Shown here: positions 12,557-23,466 of the stretch, in pieces | Position numbering within the stretch: the stretch's first letter is position 1 | How the letters are laid out: the number at the start of each line of letters is the position of its first letter | NCBI RefSeq assembly: GCF_900074925.1 | Contig: NW_019716276.1 | Span: forward strand, 439,543-503,542 | Length of the DNA stretch: 64,000 nt | Direction: 5' to 3' | Source of the DNA: Ramularia collo-cygni | Lineage: Eukaryota; Ascomycota; Dothideomycetes; Mycosphaerellales; Mycosphaerellaceae | The notes under the pieces: model-generated | The model's database searches: none | Told to the model about the DNA's origin: nothing | What the model saw: the letters and a program-made list of their open reading frames with translations, nothing else | Program-made: the position numbers and the translations under genes

Positions 12557-13178
12557 TGGACTTGAAGCTGACTTGCACCGATTTGATTGCATTTGTGTGT
12601 TCTAGCATAGNCTGCGGAACGAGNCTAAATGTGACCCCATTCGATCTGTTGATGAACGGAGTGATGCCTTGTATCATTCGACGATTGCTCAGCTTCTTGT
12701 GCGATGCAGGTCGCGACCGACCCAGGGATATCCTTGAGCCCCACGCGGGACACAGCATGTCAACACACTACAAAACGTGGTCTGAAGGTCTTGGTGATTG
12801 CGCACATTTGGTTGAAACGATACATGACTCGGACTTCCTATATTCGGTCGATCTTGTGAGAAATTATAGAAGCAGCAACTTCAATGTCTAACGCTGATCT
12901 ACGACTTTGGGCCGTCACCGGGATGCCCTAGATTATGCTGAGGCAGGAGAAGCTCCGTGAAGGAGTATCGAAGCTCCTGCTTGTCCCCGTCAAGCAATAT
13001 ACGGAGTGTCAGGGAGCTATTTCCAGCAGCATGATCCAAATGACAGGAACGACTGCTTCATCGAAGTGATCATATATAATGTTGTAGGTCCATCGTCCAG
13101 AACATATCCATCACAAATCAACCTTTCAACGCAATACACTCTCTCACCACAAAACCTTCAACACCTACTCCAACAATC
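12557..13178. other. promoter region of small secreted-protein gene
   Basis: No gene recognised. The region carries N bases at about 12611 and 12624 and a clear TATA-like element near its right end. It serves as the 3' flank of AP-1 gamma and the promoter of the next gene. Confidence 0.5.
13073..13080 (+). promoter_or_regulatory. TATA-like element
   Basis: The sequence TATATAAT lies about 100 nt upstream of the ATG at 13179, a usual distance for a fungal TATA box with a short leader. It would suit a strongly regulated secreted-protein gene. This is inference from position and sequence only. Confidence 0.5.
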
Positions 13179-13603
13179 ATGCAGCTCACCATCATCAGCA
13201 TGATCCTGGCAGTTGCCGCCGCCATGCCAGTCCAAGAAGTCAGTATCCCATCTCCCAGTTGATCAGAACTTGAAATCCCTAACATTCATCCTCACAGCGA
13301 TCTCTTCCCTACTGCGATCAAGTACACGTCGACATCGGCTTTGGACCTGGACCTGCTTGTCAACAACGACCATCGTCCCTCCCCTACTGCGATCAAGTGC
13401 AGGTAAATCCCGGCTATGGACCTGGACCCGCTTGCGTACCCAGACCTTCATCCTACTCGATCCACCGAGAAAACAACCCCTCTGGTCTCATCAACTGCGC
13501 GGACGTGCACATTCCTCCCGGTGGTGGACTCGGACCAGCGTGCTACAACCCCGATCTTCCGGTTGATGTTGCTCTTGATATTGTCGAGGACACGTTGCAC
13601 TAG
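13179..13603 (+). CDS. small secreted protein with three C-X14-C repeats
   Basis: Exon 1 (13179-13238) encodes a signal peptide, MQLTIISMILAVAAAMPVQE. After a 59-nt intron (GTCAGT donor, CACAG acceptor) exon 2 (13298-13603) completes 121 residues. The mature part holds exactly six cysteines in three units, each C-X14-C. Units 1 and 2 begin LPYCDQV and end GPGPAC. Unit 3 is diverged, INCADV to LGPAC. Units 1 and 2 are also alike at DNA level, which points to internal duplication. No transmembrane segment or GPI signal follows the signal peptide. I do not recognise a family. Size, secretion and paired cysteines fit an effector-like or cell-surface role, but that is inference. The donor is not the commonest form, so the splice needs transcript support. 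Confidence 0.72.
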
Positions 13604-13856
13604 GGGATATGGGTTGTTTGTTTAAGGATGGTAATGGCGAGGAGTTGAGGCGACATGTAATAGTAATTATGGCATGAGTTCGTGAAAGTTCATAAAGGAA
13701 ATACATTACAGGATTATAATCTCGCTTTGGACGCCAGCTCGTCCGCATTAATATCTCTTATGCCCTTGATGACGGAGATGCTGTACACCGTCGAGCTCTG
13801 ATCACTCGAGCATCACGTATCCATTCTCATGGGTATTTCATTCACCTCCTCTTCCC

Positions 13857-14294
13857 TCACAAAACAACACCTCTATACTTCCGATTATCAAACCCAGGAT
13901 CCTCAGATATAGACCCCCTCTCCCTCTTCTCAAACCCAGAATCTTCCGAAGCGCGTCCTGGCTGTATACTCCTCCTCGACTCATGCGAAATTCTAGCCTC
14001 ACGATTCATAACCACCTGCTGCTGTGTAGTCGTCACCCCCGGAGAATACGGAGGAGGTTCATCGCCTTCCGATCTCTGATGTTGCGGGGGTTGCGAGGTT
14101 TCCACAGGACTTTCGAGCTCGGCGGGCAAAGTACTCGAAGCGACGCCTTCGAGTTCCATTTTCGATTCCATAGCGGCGTTGTCTGATTCCATCGACATCT
14201 CTCTCGCGCCAGTTTCGTCATTTTCGTGCCAGCCCCGTTCGGCGTCGCGTTGCCGTGGGCGATTACCCAGGAGAGCACTACAGCAGCACCCCAT
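13857..14294 (-). CDS. small MGCCCS lipid-anchored PPxY protein
   Basis: A single-exon frame of 145 residues starts with MGCCCSALLG. Gly2 followed by three cysteines and Ser6 is a classic signal for N-myristoylation plus palmitoylation, so the protein should sit on the cytoplasmic face of a membrane. A PPPYSP segment in the middle matches the PPxY motif bound by WW domains of Rsp5/NEDD4 ubiquitin ligases. The C-terminus contains two related blocks, SEDSGFEKRERGS and SEDPGFDNRKYRG. The rest is charged and disordered. I know no named homologue. It could be an arrestin-like adaptor substitute or a membrane signalling scaffold, which is speculation. Confidence 0.65.
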   Translation of the reverse strand: MGCCCSALLGNRPRQRDAERGWHENDETGAREMSMESDNAAMESKMELEGVASSTLPAELESPVETSQPPQHQRSEGDEPPPYSPGVTTTQQQVVMNREARISHESRRSIQPGRASEDSGFEKRERGSISEDPGFDNRKYRGVVL

Positions 14295-14846
14295 TTTTGG
14301 GGAGGACGGACAAAGTCCGGGTGAATGCTGAGTTGGAAAGGAGGTTCGATGCTTGGTTGAGTGTGGGGAAGGCTGATTGTGTTCCGGCGGTAGAGGGCGT
14401 TTTATCGCTTGTTGTTAAAACTCAGGCATGGAATTGTTATGCCATCATCGCGTGATTAATATATCTAAAGTAGTGGTGTAATTCGTCTGCCTGCGAAGGA
14501 AGCGACACGTGCAGTGGGCGGAGTCGTTGTTTATCATAGCAATTGGCTAGTGAGCGAAGGTTTCGCTTGCACTCTTCCACTTACCCTCATCGAGCGGGGT
14601 GTGCGAGAAGGTACGTAGTATGCTATACCAAGCATTCCTTACTGATAAATGGTGAGTTGTGTGGATATTTCTGAAAGAGCGTTTGTTCTGTGAGCCTAGC
14701 TTCTAATAAGACGACCAATGTATGCTCGTGACGTTGTTGGTCCAAGCAAGGAAACCTCCGTATGTATGCGAGTTCTCACTCTGCAAAACATCCTGACCAC
14801 AACCAACTCGAATATCCCATACCCTTCCGACAGTCCAGCAAAGCCT
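14295..14846. other. spacer between MGCCCS gene and P450, with one CACGTG
   Basis: No gene seen. A perfect CACGTG E-box occurs at 14506-14511, about 210 nt upstream of the MGCCCS start codon. It is the class of site bound by PHO4/NUC-1 and other bHLH factors. A single 6-mer is weak evidence. Confidence 0.4.
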
Positions 14847-16585
14847 TCAGACCGCTCTCCTTCGCACCTTGAGCGTAGCTTTGGTAGGTGGAATGATGCT
14901 TGTTGCGAGCCATTGGTTTGCCGGTCGCTTCGCCAATAACGGAATCTCGTAGTTCATCGTGATGTACGCAAGCATCATCTTTAACTCATGCTGCACAAGA
15001 AAGCGCCCAGGACATGCGTGGCGTCCATGACCAAAGGAGAGAAAGTCTTCCCCAGTCGAGGTCAAACTCAGGTTCCGCATCTTCAGAAACTCGTCGGAAT
15101 CTTTCTTGTCGGGATGCTCGGCTTCGAACTGCTCCCGTGGTCTGGAGTAACGGAATGCATCATAGACATCAGGGATTTCGAATATGGAAGGGTCGTGATG
15201 GCGGTTCACCAAGTCCACAGATATGAATGAGCCAAAGGGGGCCGTCCAGCCTTCCTCGTCGTTGTGCAAACCATTTTTGGCGACGATCTTGCGTGTCGTT
15301 CCTCTAGAGGTGAAAACAGACAGCCGCATGCTTTCTCTGGCGCGGGGTCAGTCAAACTCATATGTTATTCTTCGCAACTTACTTGATAGCAGAATCGGCA
15401 CGAAACATCTTTGCCAGGGTGGGCTTGTTCCACTTCCCATTACACTCCTCGAACAGACGCTCGGCCTCTTCGCGAATTCCTTCCACGAAGCCCATCACAG
15501 GGTCGGAGCTGAACAGATCAAACAAAAGCATTGTCGAGGTCAGCGCAGTTGTGTGTAAAGCTGCAAACTCGATGGGCATGATAAACTGCATCTGATGTTA
15601 GCATTGGAAATACCAACGCAGTCCGCTCACATACCTTTGCAATCATTTCCGGCTCGAGCTCTTTCTGCTTGCTTTCAGCAAGAGCGGTCCTGATGTGCCA
15701 CGTAATGTAATCTTCAGGAATGTCCAATTTTGGATCGTTTGAGGTGATATCTTTGAGGCGCTGTAGTATTATGGGCATTGTGTGTTTACTGGTTCGCCAG
15801 TAGTGGAAGTGATTTGGAATTGTCATGAGTCTAGCAACGACCGGCAGACTCCAACTTGGGAAAAATGGTAGCAGAGCGACGGCAGTGACAACGTCCATGG
15901 CGAAGGCCGTGCTTTGCTTCAAGAAATCCTTGTCACGGCAGAGAGGCAGTCCTACAAACAAACGGTTGCTAATCCTGGCGAACATGTTAATGGCGATGTC
16001 CCATACAGGAAGCTCGGTCCATTTGTCCGTATTGAGCCCAAAGTTGTCGTCGACGCTCGCAGCAATTTCATCGTAGATATCTGGAATGATATGGTCAACT
16101 TTCCTCGCAAGGTTCTTGTGGATGACACGTTCATGGAACACGCTCTGAATGAGATAAGGGTCGGTAAAGTTGTAATCCGCTTGGAGCATGTCGTAGTGAG
16201 CTGCTCTGACGGAAGACACGTCGTCCGGCTGATTTGTGAGCCATCGCAACTTCTCTGAGGGAATGACAATCTCGTTTCGACCAGACGCATCAGGAATGAT
16301 ATATGACCGACCATTCTGACCGAACTGTTTGGTAGAGTTAGTATTTTGTCTGGAGAGGAAAAGCGATGGTAAGGTATGTGCACACCTTGTGGTATCCTTC
16401 CGCAAGCCAATCACCGCTGCGGGTAATGCTGGCGATCGTCGCCCTGGTCATTGATAAGACTTGGCGATGCTGCCTTCCCACCCATGGCAGCTGGGGATAG
16501 TGTTGCTTGACCCTGTGAGAGCTCCATAGACACATAGTATGATGATCGCTGCGCCTGCCGCGAAGAGGAGGTGCGAGGTATACAT
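14847..16585 (-). CDS. cytochrome P450 monooxygenase, N-terminal frame break
   Basis: The body is built from exons 16324-15635, 15591-15383 and 15336-14847, joined in phase with GTATGT and GTAAGT donors. Exon 1 (about 16585-16386) gives the upstream part. Visible P450 marks are the K-helix ESMRL (ExxR), a PERF-region FRYSRPRE and the haem loop FGHGRHACPGRF with the axial cysteine. It should be an ER-bound haem-thiolate oxygenase. The likely start at 16585 opens a hydrophobic anchor (LLFAAGAAIIILCVYGALT). That frame then runs out of phase with LPWVGRQ and the rest of exon 1 by one base. Either a base is missing, an unusual about 41-nt intron is spliced, or the gene is inactive. The substrate cannot be told and no cluster surrounds it. 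Confidence 0.75.
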
Positions 16586-17329
16586 GATGGAGGATGTATT
16601 TCACCCGGACCAACACGCAAAGGAGAAGTTCCCCAAGATATCGTGGCGAGAGTTGAAAACGTGCCGTTTGTTATCAAATGTTAGGACCCTACAGCATTGG
16701 AGACTCGAAACCTTGTGTAAAGTTAATCTGGATGTAGCATGATTCATGAAGCATTGGATAACCTGGAAATAGGCGAGACCTGCGGGCCAAGCGTTCTGTA
16801 CTACATAGGTAAACAAGGCAGTGGAAGCACCTCATGTGCTCACTGCTGTTACCCTCTCTTTATGGAAAACCCGTACGTCGTAGCGTACGAGTAGCTTTGG
16901 ATCGTACTTCCCCTGAGATCGCCATTGTTGCCAGTAGATGTATCGCTTTGCACCATGGAGTTGATCGTAGCACAAAAGAGCTTGTCCCCTTGCCCTTGGC
17001 ACGTCCTGACGAAGTTGAGGCGTACCTCAGCAGCTCGACATGGACTGATCAGCTGTGCTGTGTCGCAAAGAGCGACTCTCGGTGTCGCGACCCGTTGTGG
17101 TCAAGTTTCACATTGAAGCAATTAGAAAACTCCAATTACATAGAATAATCGGCACCCACGCTCGGCATCTTCCAGCCGCGCGCGACGGGAGACGGGAGGG
17201 CGGCGGCAAGCGCAACCGCGACGTCCGGTACCTGCAGTCAGTCACTTGGAGACTTTTGGCAATACGTATTCCAGCAATGACAATAATACGTCCGCCTTTA
17301 CAACAGCATCATTCCCAGCCGACAGCAGC
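16586..17329. other. divergent promoter region
   Basis: About 740 nt between the P450 and the Mrl1-like gene. No gene is recognised and short frames on both strands look random. It presumably contains both promoters. Confidence 0.5.
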
Positions 17330-18538
17330 ATGAATCTCCTATACTACTCCCTCGGCATCTACCTCCTCGCCTCACCCGCTTTCGCTTCCGCCGCATCCTC
17401 CAAGAAAGACACGTCCGGACCAGATCCAGCATGCGGCATCACCTCTCCAACTTCAGGAAGCTTTTTTGACTTGAGCTCGCTGCAAGTCCTGGACCCAAAG
17501 ACTAGCAAAGCGAAACATCCCCGCGAACACAGTTGGAATGCTACGGGCTATGATTTGGGGTACAACTTCACAGTCAACTTCTGCGGACCGACGATAGAGC
17601 CGGTGGAGGATGTGGTTGGAGTCGACAAAGATCTCTGGAGGAATGTCAGTGCCTACTACAAGCAGAATGGAAAGACATATTCGATTGGGTGAGTAGTGTT
17701 GTGGTATTTGGTCGAGTTGGATGTGGTGTTGATGACAGGTGTGCAGGCAGCAGAATTCGGAGCTTGTGATGCGTGGTAGGAAGCTGGTATTGAACTATAC
17801 CGATGGATCGCCTTGCGAGGATGTATCCAGGAAACTTGCGCACAGTGTAGAGGACTTGATGGCTCGGGAGATTATAGACGACGACGACGACAAGAAGAAG
17901 GGCAAAGGCAAGGGCAAGGGCAACGATGATGATGACGACGACGACGACGACGACGACGATGATAAGAAGGGAAAAAACAAGCCTTCGTCCGGGGTTCGGA
18001 GGAAGAGCACTGTCATTAGTATGCTCTGCGATAAGGACCCGCTCGCGCCCAAACTCACTCTCAGCTTTGTGGGCAGTCCGGATGAGTGTTCCTACNTTTT
18101 CGAAGGGAGGAGCGCAGCCGCATGTGCCACACTCAATACCACAANGGGTACACTNAACCCTGGAGGCGTATTCGGCGTGATTGTCATAATAGCAATGCTG
18201 GTGTACCTTGTGGGAGGCTGCGTGTACAACCGTGTAGTGTTGCAACAGAGAGGCTGGTCGCAGGTCCCAAACTATCATCTTTGGGCTAACATTCTAGGGT
18301 TCTTTAGAGTAAGTTGGCAAGACAATTCCCCATCCAGGTATCAGGCTCACACATTTTCTCTCAGGACATCTTCGTCATTCTGACATCCTCGTGTGCGAGA
18401 TTCCTACCCTCAAGACGTGGTTACAGTCGCGTCAACGGAGGAATTGGAGGTATGGGCACTCGCGGCAGAGCGCGTGGCGACAGCAGCGACGCCGAGAACA
18501 GACTCATTGATGAGTTGAACGAAGAGTGGGACGACTGA
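17330..18538 (+). CDS. MRL1: Mrl1-like mannose-6-phosphate receptor family protein
   Basis: Exons 17330-17688, 17747-18308 and 18365-18538 give 364 residues. The order is a signal peptide (MNLLYYSLGIYLLASPAFA), a lumenal cysteine-containing M6P-receptor/Atg27-like domain with PDPACGITSPTSG and RGRKLVLNYTDG, one transmembrane segment (VFGVIVIIAMLVYLVGGCVYN), then a short cytosolic tail. The tail starts GWSQVPNYHLW and ends NRLIDELNEEWDD, both typical of fungal Mrl1 proteins that cycle between Golgi and endosome and help vacuolar enzyme delivery. A run of five Asp, a KGKGK block and thirteen Asp interrupts the lumenal domain at about residues 170-205. Three N bases lie at 18096-18155. Atg27 is the alternative name to consider. 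Confidence 0.82.
17877..17963 (+). repeat. GAC/GAT trinucleotide tracts (polyaspartate)
   Basis: Five GAC codons at 17877-17891, a lysine/glycine codon block, then thirteen GAT/GAC codons at 17925-17963. All are in frame within the Mrl1-like gene. Confidence 0.93.
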
Positions 18539-18797
18539 ACCGCCCTCGATCATGTGCTTGGTTTAGGAAATGGCCGTTGATAGAAACATGTACAGCCGCT
18601 GTGTGCCAACAGATCGCATGTCCTTCTCCCTTCCCCACCCCATTTTGAGGATCAAAGGCCACACTCGCCGTGTCTTCGCGGACTTCAATCTCAACCAGGA
18701 TGCTCTGGAGGACCGTGTGAGCACAACATACCATCATCACGAGTAGTCAACGCCAGGTATTTGTGATGCAATGTGATCCACCTGCATATCCCAACAC

Positions 18798-19255
18798 TCA
18801 AGCACAATCTTCGCACTGCTCTGCTGTATCAGAACTCGCCCCAGCAGTGCCAACCTTCGCATCAGACATGACGGCCTTTGAAGACGGCGTATCGGAATGA
18901 CCAAGATCCTTTCCCGGTTCAATGTGATTTCTCACTCGCTGCTTCAAAATCTTCGCTTCCGGAAATCCGTTCTCGGCTTTGCGATCCCAGATCAAAACCT
19001 CCTCGACCTTGTCACCACCCGTCTTGTGGGTCAAGTGTACTGTGAAGATGCCTCCGGTGGCTGGAATCAAGGCGATTTCTCCGACTGTAGTTCCGAATGT
19101 GGAGAGTAATTCTTGTCCGAACCAGGCATGTGAATGCTGTCAGTTTTTGATGGTCTGTCTGTTGTATGGAATGATGCAGGACTTACTGCTCGTAGCATCC
19201 ACTTGCATTGAGTGCAGTATGTTATGGCAATTCTGGGAAGTACAGGACTGGCCAT
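18798..19255 (-). CDS. Rdx-family (SelT/SelW-like) redox protein
   Basis: Exon 1 is 19255-19187 and exon 2 is 19136-18798, 135 residues, with a GTAAGT donor and a GACAG acceptor. The N-terminus reads ITYCTQCKWMLRA. This is the CxxC redox loop of the SelW/Rdx thioredoxin-like fold, with cysteine where some animal relatives have selenocysteine. Exon 2 continues with FGQELLSTFGTTVGEIALIP and GFPEAKILKQRVR, then DLGHSD, all family hallmarks. The last about 30 residues are variable. The family is thought to act on thiols in the cytosol, and its exact substrate is not settled. It is convergent with the Mrl1-like gene, with about 260 nt between them. Confidence 0.87.
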
Positions 19256-19457
19256 TTTGTTTATGGATGTTTGTTAGGTACATGTAGGGTAGGTAGCGAT
19301 GATGATCAAGATGCTTCACAGTTAGTGCATCAAAATTTCATGACTGCGAGCGCTATCCAGGGCGGATGCATCAATATTTGACTGGAAATTCAACGTCTAT
19401 GTGAATCAAACTACATGCTGTGCTTCAGGGCGTGGGTACATATGTATTAATCGCCGT

Positions 19458-21357
19458 TCATTCGAGCTTCTTGAAGAATGCAAGCTCTTCATTTGGCATG
19501 GAAGGCTCTGCTTGAAAGTTCATGCCCTCTACAAGTCCGTCAGAATTGACCACAAACTGTACCTTCAGCGCTCCATCTGTAATCCAGCTGCTGGGCCGGC
19601 CAAATCTACGATGTGCCCACCACCTGAATGAGGTACTGCGGGTCAGTCTTTGTCTGTGAGACTGCGATACCCTTGTGGTCTCAAGCATCTACTCACCAGT
19701 TTCCAGACACATGGTGCAGACTGGCCCAAAACGCGCATGACATGCTCGGACCTGATGGCGATAGGTAGAGCTTTGTCGCGTCATCGACACCGATATCTCC
19801 AGCTATAGGAGGCGGTGTAGTCGAAACTTCCACGCCGTGATAAGCTGTATGCTCGTACATGCCTGCATAGCTTTGAGGCTCGAGTACACGCTGTGCATCC
19901 GAAGTCAAGTCCGTCTTCCCGAACAAGCGTTGCAGAACGTTCGCTGGCTGCATCTCCTCTTCCATCTTGGCCTGACCGATCCTCGCTACTGTCGCCATAT
20001 CGAATCGCTCCGGACCAGGAGTCTCGAGTAATGTGTCAAGCAAGTTCCAGGCAATGATCTGGCTTGCTAGGCTGTAAGAGTTCTGCATGATAACAATCGC
20101 CCACCCACCATTCGTATTGCCACTTTGAACTTCAGCTTTCGTAGGTGGGACTATGAGCATACTCGCCATGTAGCCGAATATTGCGCCAGAGTGCTGTAAG
20201 ATTTCGCGCCCTCGATAGACTTGCGAGAACAGCCCGAGACCATACGCTTGAGGTCCAACATACGGCATACTCTTGTCAGCTTCCAGCAACATTCTCGGGG
20301 TACTCATCGCGTTCACGGCCTTTTCGCTCAGCGCAGCGTTCAGATTGGTTGGCTTCAAGAGATGCCGTAGCCAAATGCCATAGTCGAGAACGTTAGAAAT
20401 GATGCCACCAGCTCCATTCGCCGCTGGCATGGCTTCCCAACCCACTAAGGTGTGCTGTTTCGATTGAGAATCCCAGAGATAGCCTTGTGCTAATTCGATC
20501 TTTGAATCCTTGCTGGCAAGATCCTGAGCATCAGAGAGATCGTAAGTTGTGTATTTCATACCTAGTGGCTCGAAAATATACTCCTTTAGCAGCACCTTGA
20601 AAGGTGTAGCCAGTGTCTTGGAGATGCTGTGAGCAACCGCCGTGTACATGTTGTTGCAGTACTCCCACTTCGCACGTAGATCTCTTGCTATGGGAACCTA
20701 GTTGATACGATTCAGTGTAAGTCTTACGAAGGTGGGTGTACAGCTTCTCTGCTTATCGAAGTAGAATCGGCGAAGGAGCAATCCAGTTACAGGATGGTTC
20801 CGACTGGATCGCCCGTGAGCTGTGCTGAGCTTTTGTACTTTGAGCCGCCAATTCTACTGCGACATGTCGAGAAACTGCAACACTTCGTTGCTTACATGTC
20901 TCAATGACCGCACGATCTCCCGGTCCGACACGTCACCGTTCATCCATATCAGATCATGTCTGGGCATGCCGGTTCGATGCGATAGAGCGTCTTCGAGGGT
21001 GACATGATCAGTTGCATATCTACCTTCTGGCGAGTTCTGATCGAGTACGAAGTCCTCGGCGATCAGATCAGCGAGCGGAGTATTCCAGTCCACGCCGGAG
21101 TGTTCACTCGATTCGACCAGAGCTGCTGCCATAGCAGATGTAAACGATTTCGTAGTCGATCCGGCGAAGAACAAGGTCTGCGGCGTCACAAGGATTTTCT
21201 TGTCCACATCTGCAAAGCCGAAACCTTGTGCCCAGGTACGATCTTGGTGAAGCATGAGGATCGCAATGCCTGCTGTGTTGGATTCTTTGATAGTGGATTC
21301 GACGAAAGCTTCGAAATCGGGAGCAAATCTCTCGTATGGAGTCTCTTGTTCGGGCAT
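19458..21357 (-). CDS. beta-lactamase-fold serine hydrolase
   Basis: Exon A is 21357-20896, exon B 20697-19697, and exon C starts at 19623 (or 19635) and ends at 19458, giving about 542 (546) residues. The class C beta-lactamase/DD-peptidase motifs are intact: S67-T-T-K70 (SxxK) and Y167-C-N169 (YxN), plus the later HSGAIFGY segment. Fungal members are mostly esterases or hydrolases of unknown substrate rather than antibiotic-resistance enzymes. No signal peptide is visible, so it is probably cytosolic. Intron 1 is long for this locus (198 nt). For exon C two acceptors 12 nt apart keep the frame. The outer-distance one (exon from 19623) has the better branch spacing. Confidence 0.85.
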
Positions 21358-22093
21358 CTTAACGAAGTCTTAGGAGGATGTAGAAAGAAAGTCATTGTGA
21401 AAGGTCAGCGGTGAGCTCAGTGGATTTGATCCTTCGCCTAATTGATCGGCCGATTGACTCGACATTGCACGACTCGTAGAGAGCCATGCGCGTGCTGCTG
21501 AGGGCATTATCATCATGTTCCGTACGTCTGTTCTTATTGCATCGCCGACGTGGTGTATGTGATTCGGGGCGAGTGTTGATTGTAAGACGATGTTGTAGAT
21601 GGGAGGCGGAACTTGGAAGGCAGTCTCAATCTCGGGTCGTCTCCGGATCTTTACAGAGCGACCTCGTGCTTCAACTCCAACTTCGACCTGGACCAATACA
21701 TCAACCTCTCGAGTACCTGGCCATTGCTCCAGCGACGACAATATCACGGTCAAGCCTGCTCATACTTCCGGCTGTTGGAATGGGAAACAGGATTGATATG
21801 AACTCGATCGAACACATTCGGCCATAAAAGGCCTCACAATAGGAGAGACACGCGTCGAAATGGATGCAATGATCACGTCCAGAACTCATGCAGAACACGA
21901 GTCTAGTCAGACCGTCATTTGCGGTCGATTCCTTNGCCCTTTGGACGCGTCCAAGGCACGTTTCAAACGATGACGGTCAGCCTCAAAAATGCCGCACTGT
22001 TGTAATTTCACCACAGGGATTTGGCACATAGGTGCGTGATTTATCAAAGGTCTGGCGGTGTTAAGTGCCCGCAACTCGCAGCTTTACCTCTGC
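21358..22093. other. divergent promoter region
   Basis: About 740 nt between the serine hydrolase and the membrane-protein gene. No gene recognised. One N lies at about 21935. Confidence 0.5.
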
Positions 22094-23466
22094 ATGGAAC
22101 CTGTGCCTCCGAGAAGACTTGTGCCAGCATTCAGTCACCAGAACGACCATGAGACGAACTCTAGTTTCGCAACCAACATAGCACGGTCCGAGCACAGCGG
22201 CAATACTCTGCTACCAGCGGGCACGGCATGCTCTGATTCCGGAGATCAGAACGCTACACCATCTGTGCAACACCATGTTCCTAACGGTGCGTGGAAAGGC
22301 GGATTCCAACATGCGTACGCTGACCATTGTCTCGAGCCGAAGACCATGACAAGTCGGCGTTACTGCACGACTTGCGAGAGCTGTGCCTAGTGCTGGCATC
22401 GGAGTCAGATTCGAAATTCAACATGAAGACCACTCTACCCGGCCCGGGACCTAGCATCTTCGTGAAAACGTTGCATGGATTATGGCGAATGATTACCACC
22501 TCTCCTGTTGGAGACCGACTACACTGGAGCGCTATAGCTTATCATATTGGCTCANAGTTCTTCGTTGTAAACACCCTCTTGGCCTGGGCGGCATACGCAT
22601 ATCCAAAGTCAGAAAAACCAGGCCAGGTGGAGTACGGAGTTGGACTCACCACGCTTCCCGGCAATGTCTTCTTCTGGATTGGAGCACTCCTTGAATTTCT
22701 TGATGTCATCAGTAAGGTCCGGCTTGACGGTCGCCTTATCAAAGACGAATTCGACTATGGATCAACTGATAGCACACCGAGGATCGTCGATGTCAGGCAA
22801 GCAAAGAACCGGGCAACTCAGATCAATGTCGAATCCTGGGTCCAGACACAGAAACACCCGACGCATAACGAGGGTGAGCGTCAGCGCTCACATCTTTCCT
22901 TCTTCCAACTATTGAGTTGTCACAGCACATATGACGCCACCTTCAACGCTTGCATTATACAGCTGGTAGGCGCGACAGTGTATACGATGATAGGTGTGGC
23001 AGACCTCCCAGGGATCTCCTCAGCATTGACGCCTGCGCAAAAGGTATCATCATACACCCGCAACCCAAGAATAGATGCTGAGCACCTGTCAGATTGGACT
23101 ATACTGGACTCCCAATATCATCGCCTCGTGCTGCTTTGTAGGCGCATCGATCTTCTTCATGGTGGGAACCCAGCAGAAGTGGTACAAGCCTCGGCCGCAA
23201 TGTATCGTGTGGTGGGCAACTGCATGGTCGCTGGTTGGCTCTCTTGGATTCCTGTAGGTTCAATCACGCATCTTTGGCCGGAAGCGGCGCTGACACCAGA
23301 CAGCCTGAATGGCATACTTGGTCCTCTAAGCTATGGGAACTGGATCGCGGGTTACCACTGCCTGCTGTCGAATTTCTGGGGGTCGCTCGCTTTCCTTTGC
23401 GCCAGCACGTGTCAGATATATGATTGTGCGAACAGCAAACGCGTCGATTCGCCACCAGAAAGCTGA
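22094..23466 (+). CDS. six-span integral membrane protein of unknown function
   Basis: Four exons at 22094-22286, 22337-23043, 23093-23253 and 23304-23466 join in phase to 407 residues. Donors are GTGCGT, GTATCA and GTAGGT, and branch sites CTGAC precede two acceptors. After a hydrophilic N-terminus of about 110 residues there are six hydrophobic segments: HIGS..FFVVNTLLAWAAYAY, GNVFFWIGALLEFLDVI, ACIIQLVGATVYTMIGVADLPG, NIIASCCFVGASIFFMVG, IVWWATAWSLVGSLGFLLNG and LLSNFWGSLAFLCASTCQ. It resembles uncharacterised fungal integral membrane proteins that share a closing FWGS motif near the last span. I cannot give a function. The start is the first in-frame ATG of the open exon. An N lies in span 1. 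Confidence 0.7.

Noticed and set aside
17795..18278. Minus-strand frames with polyserine or polyvaline
   Set aside because: Shadows of the GAC/GAT tract in the Mrl1-like gene. The plus-strand gene explains the region fully.
14847..21357. Idea that P450, serine hydrolase and SDR genes form a secondary-metabolite cluster
   Set aside because: No backbone enzyme (PKS, NRPS, terpene synthase) is present, and housekeeping genes are interleaved.
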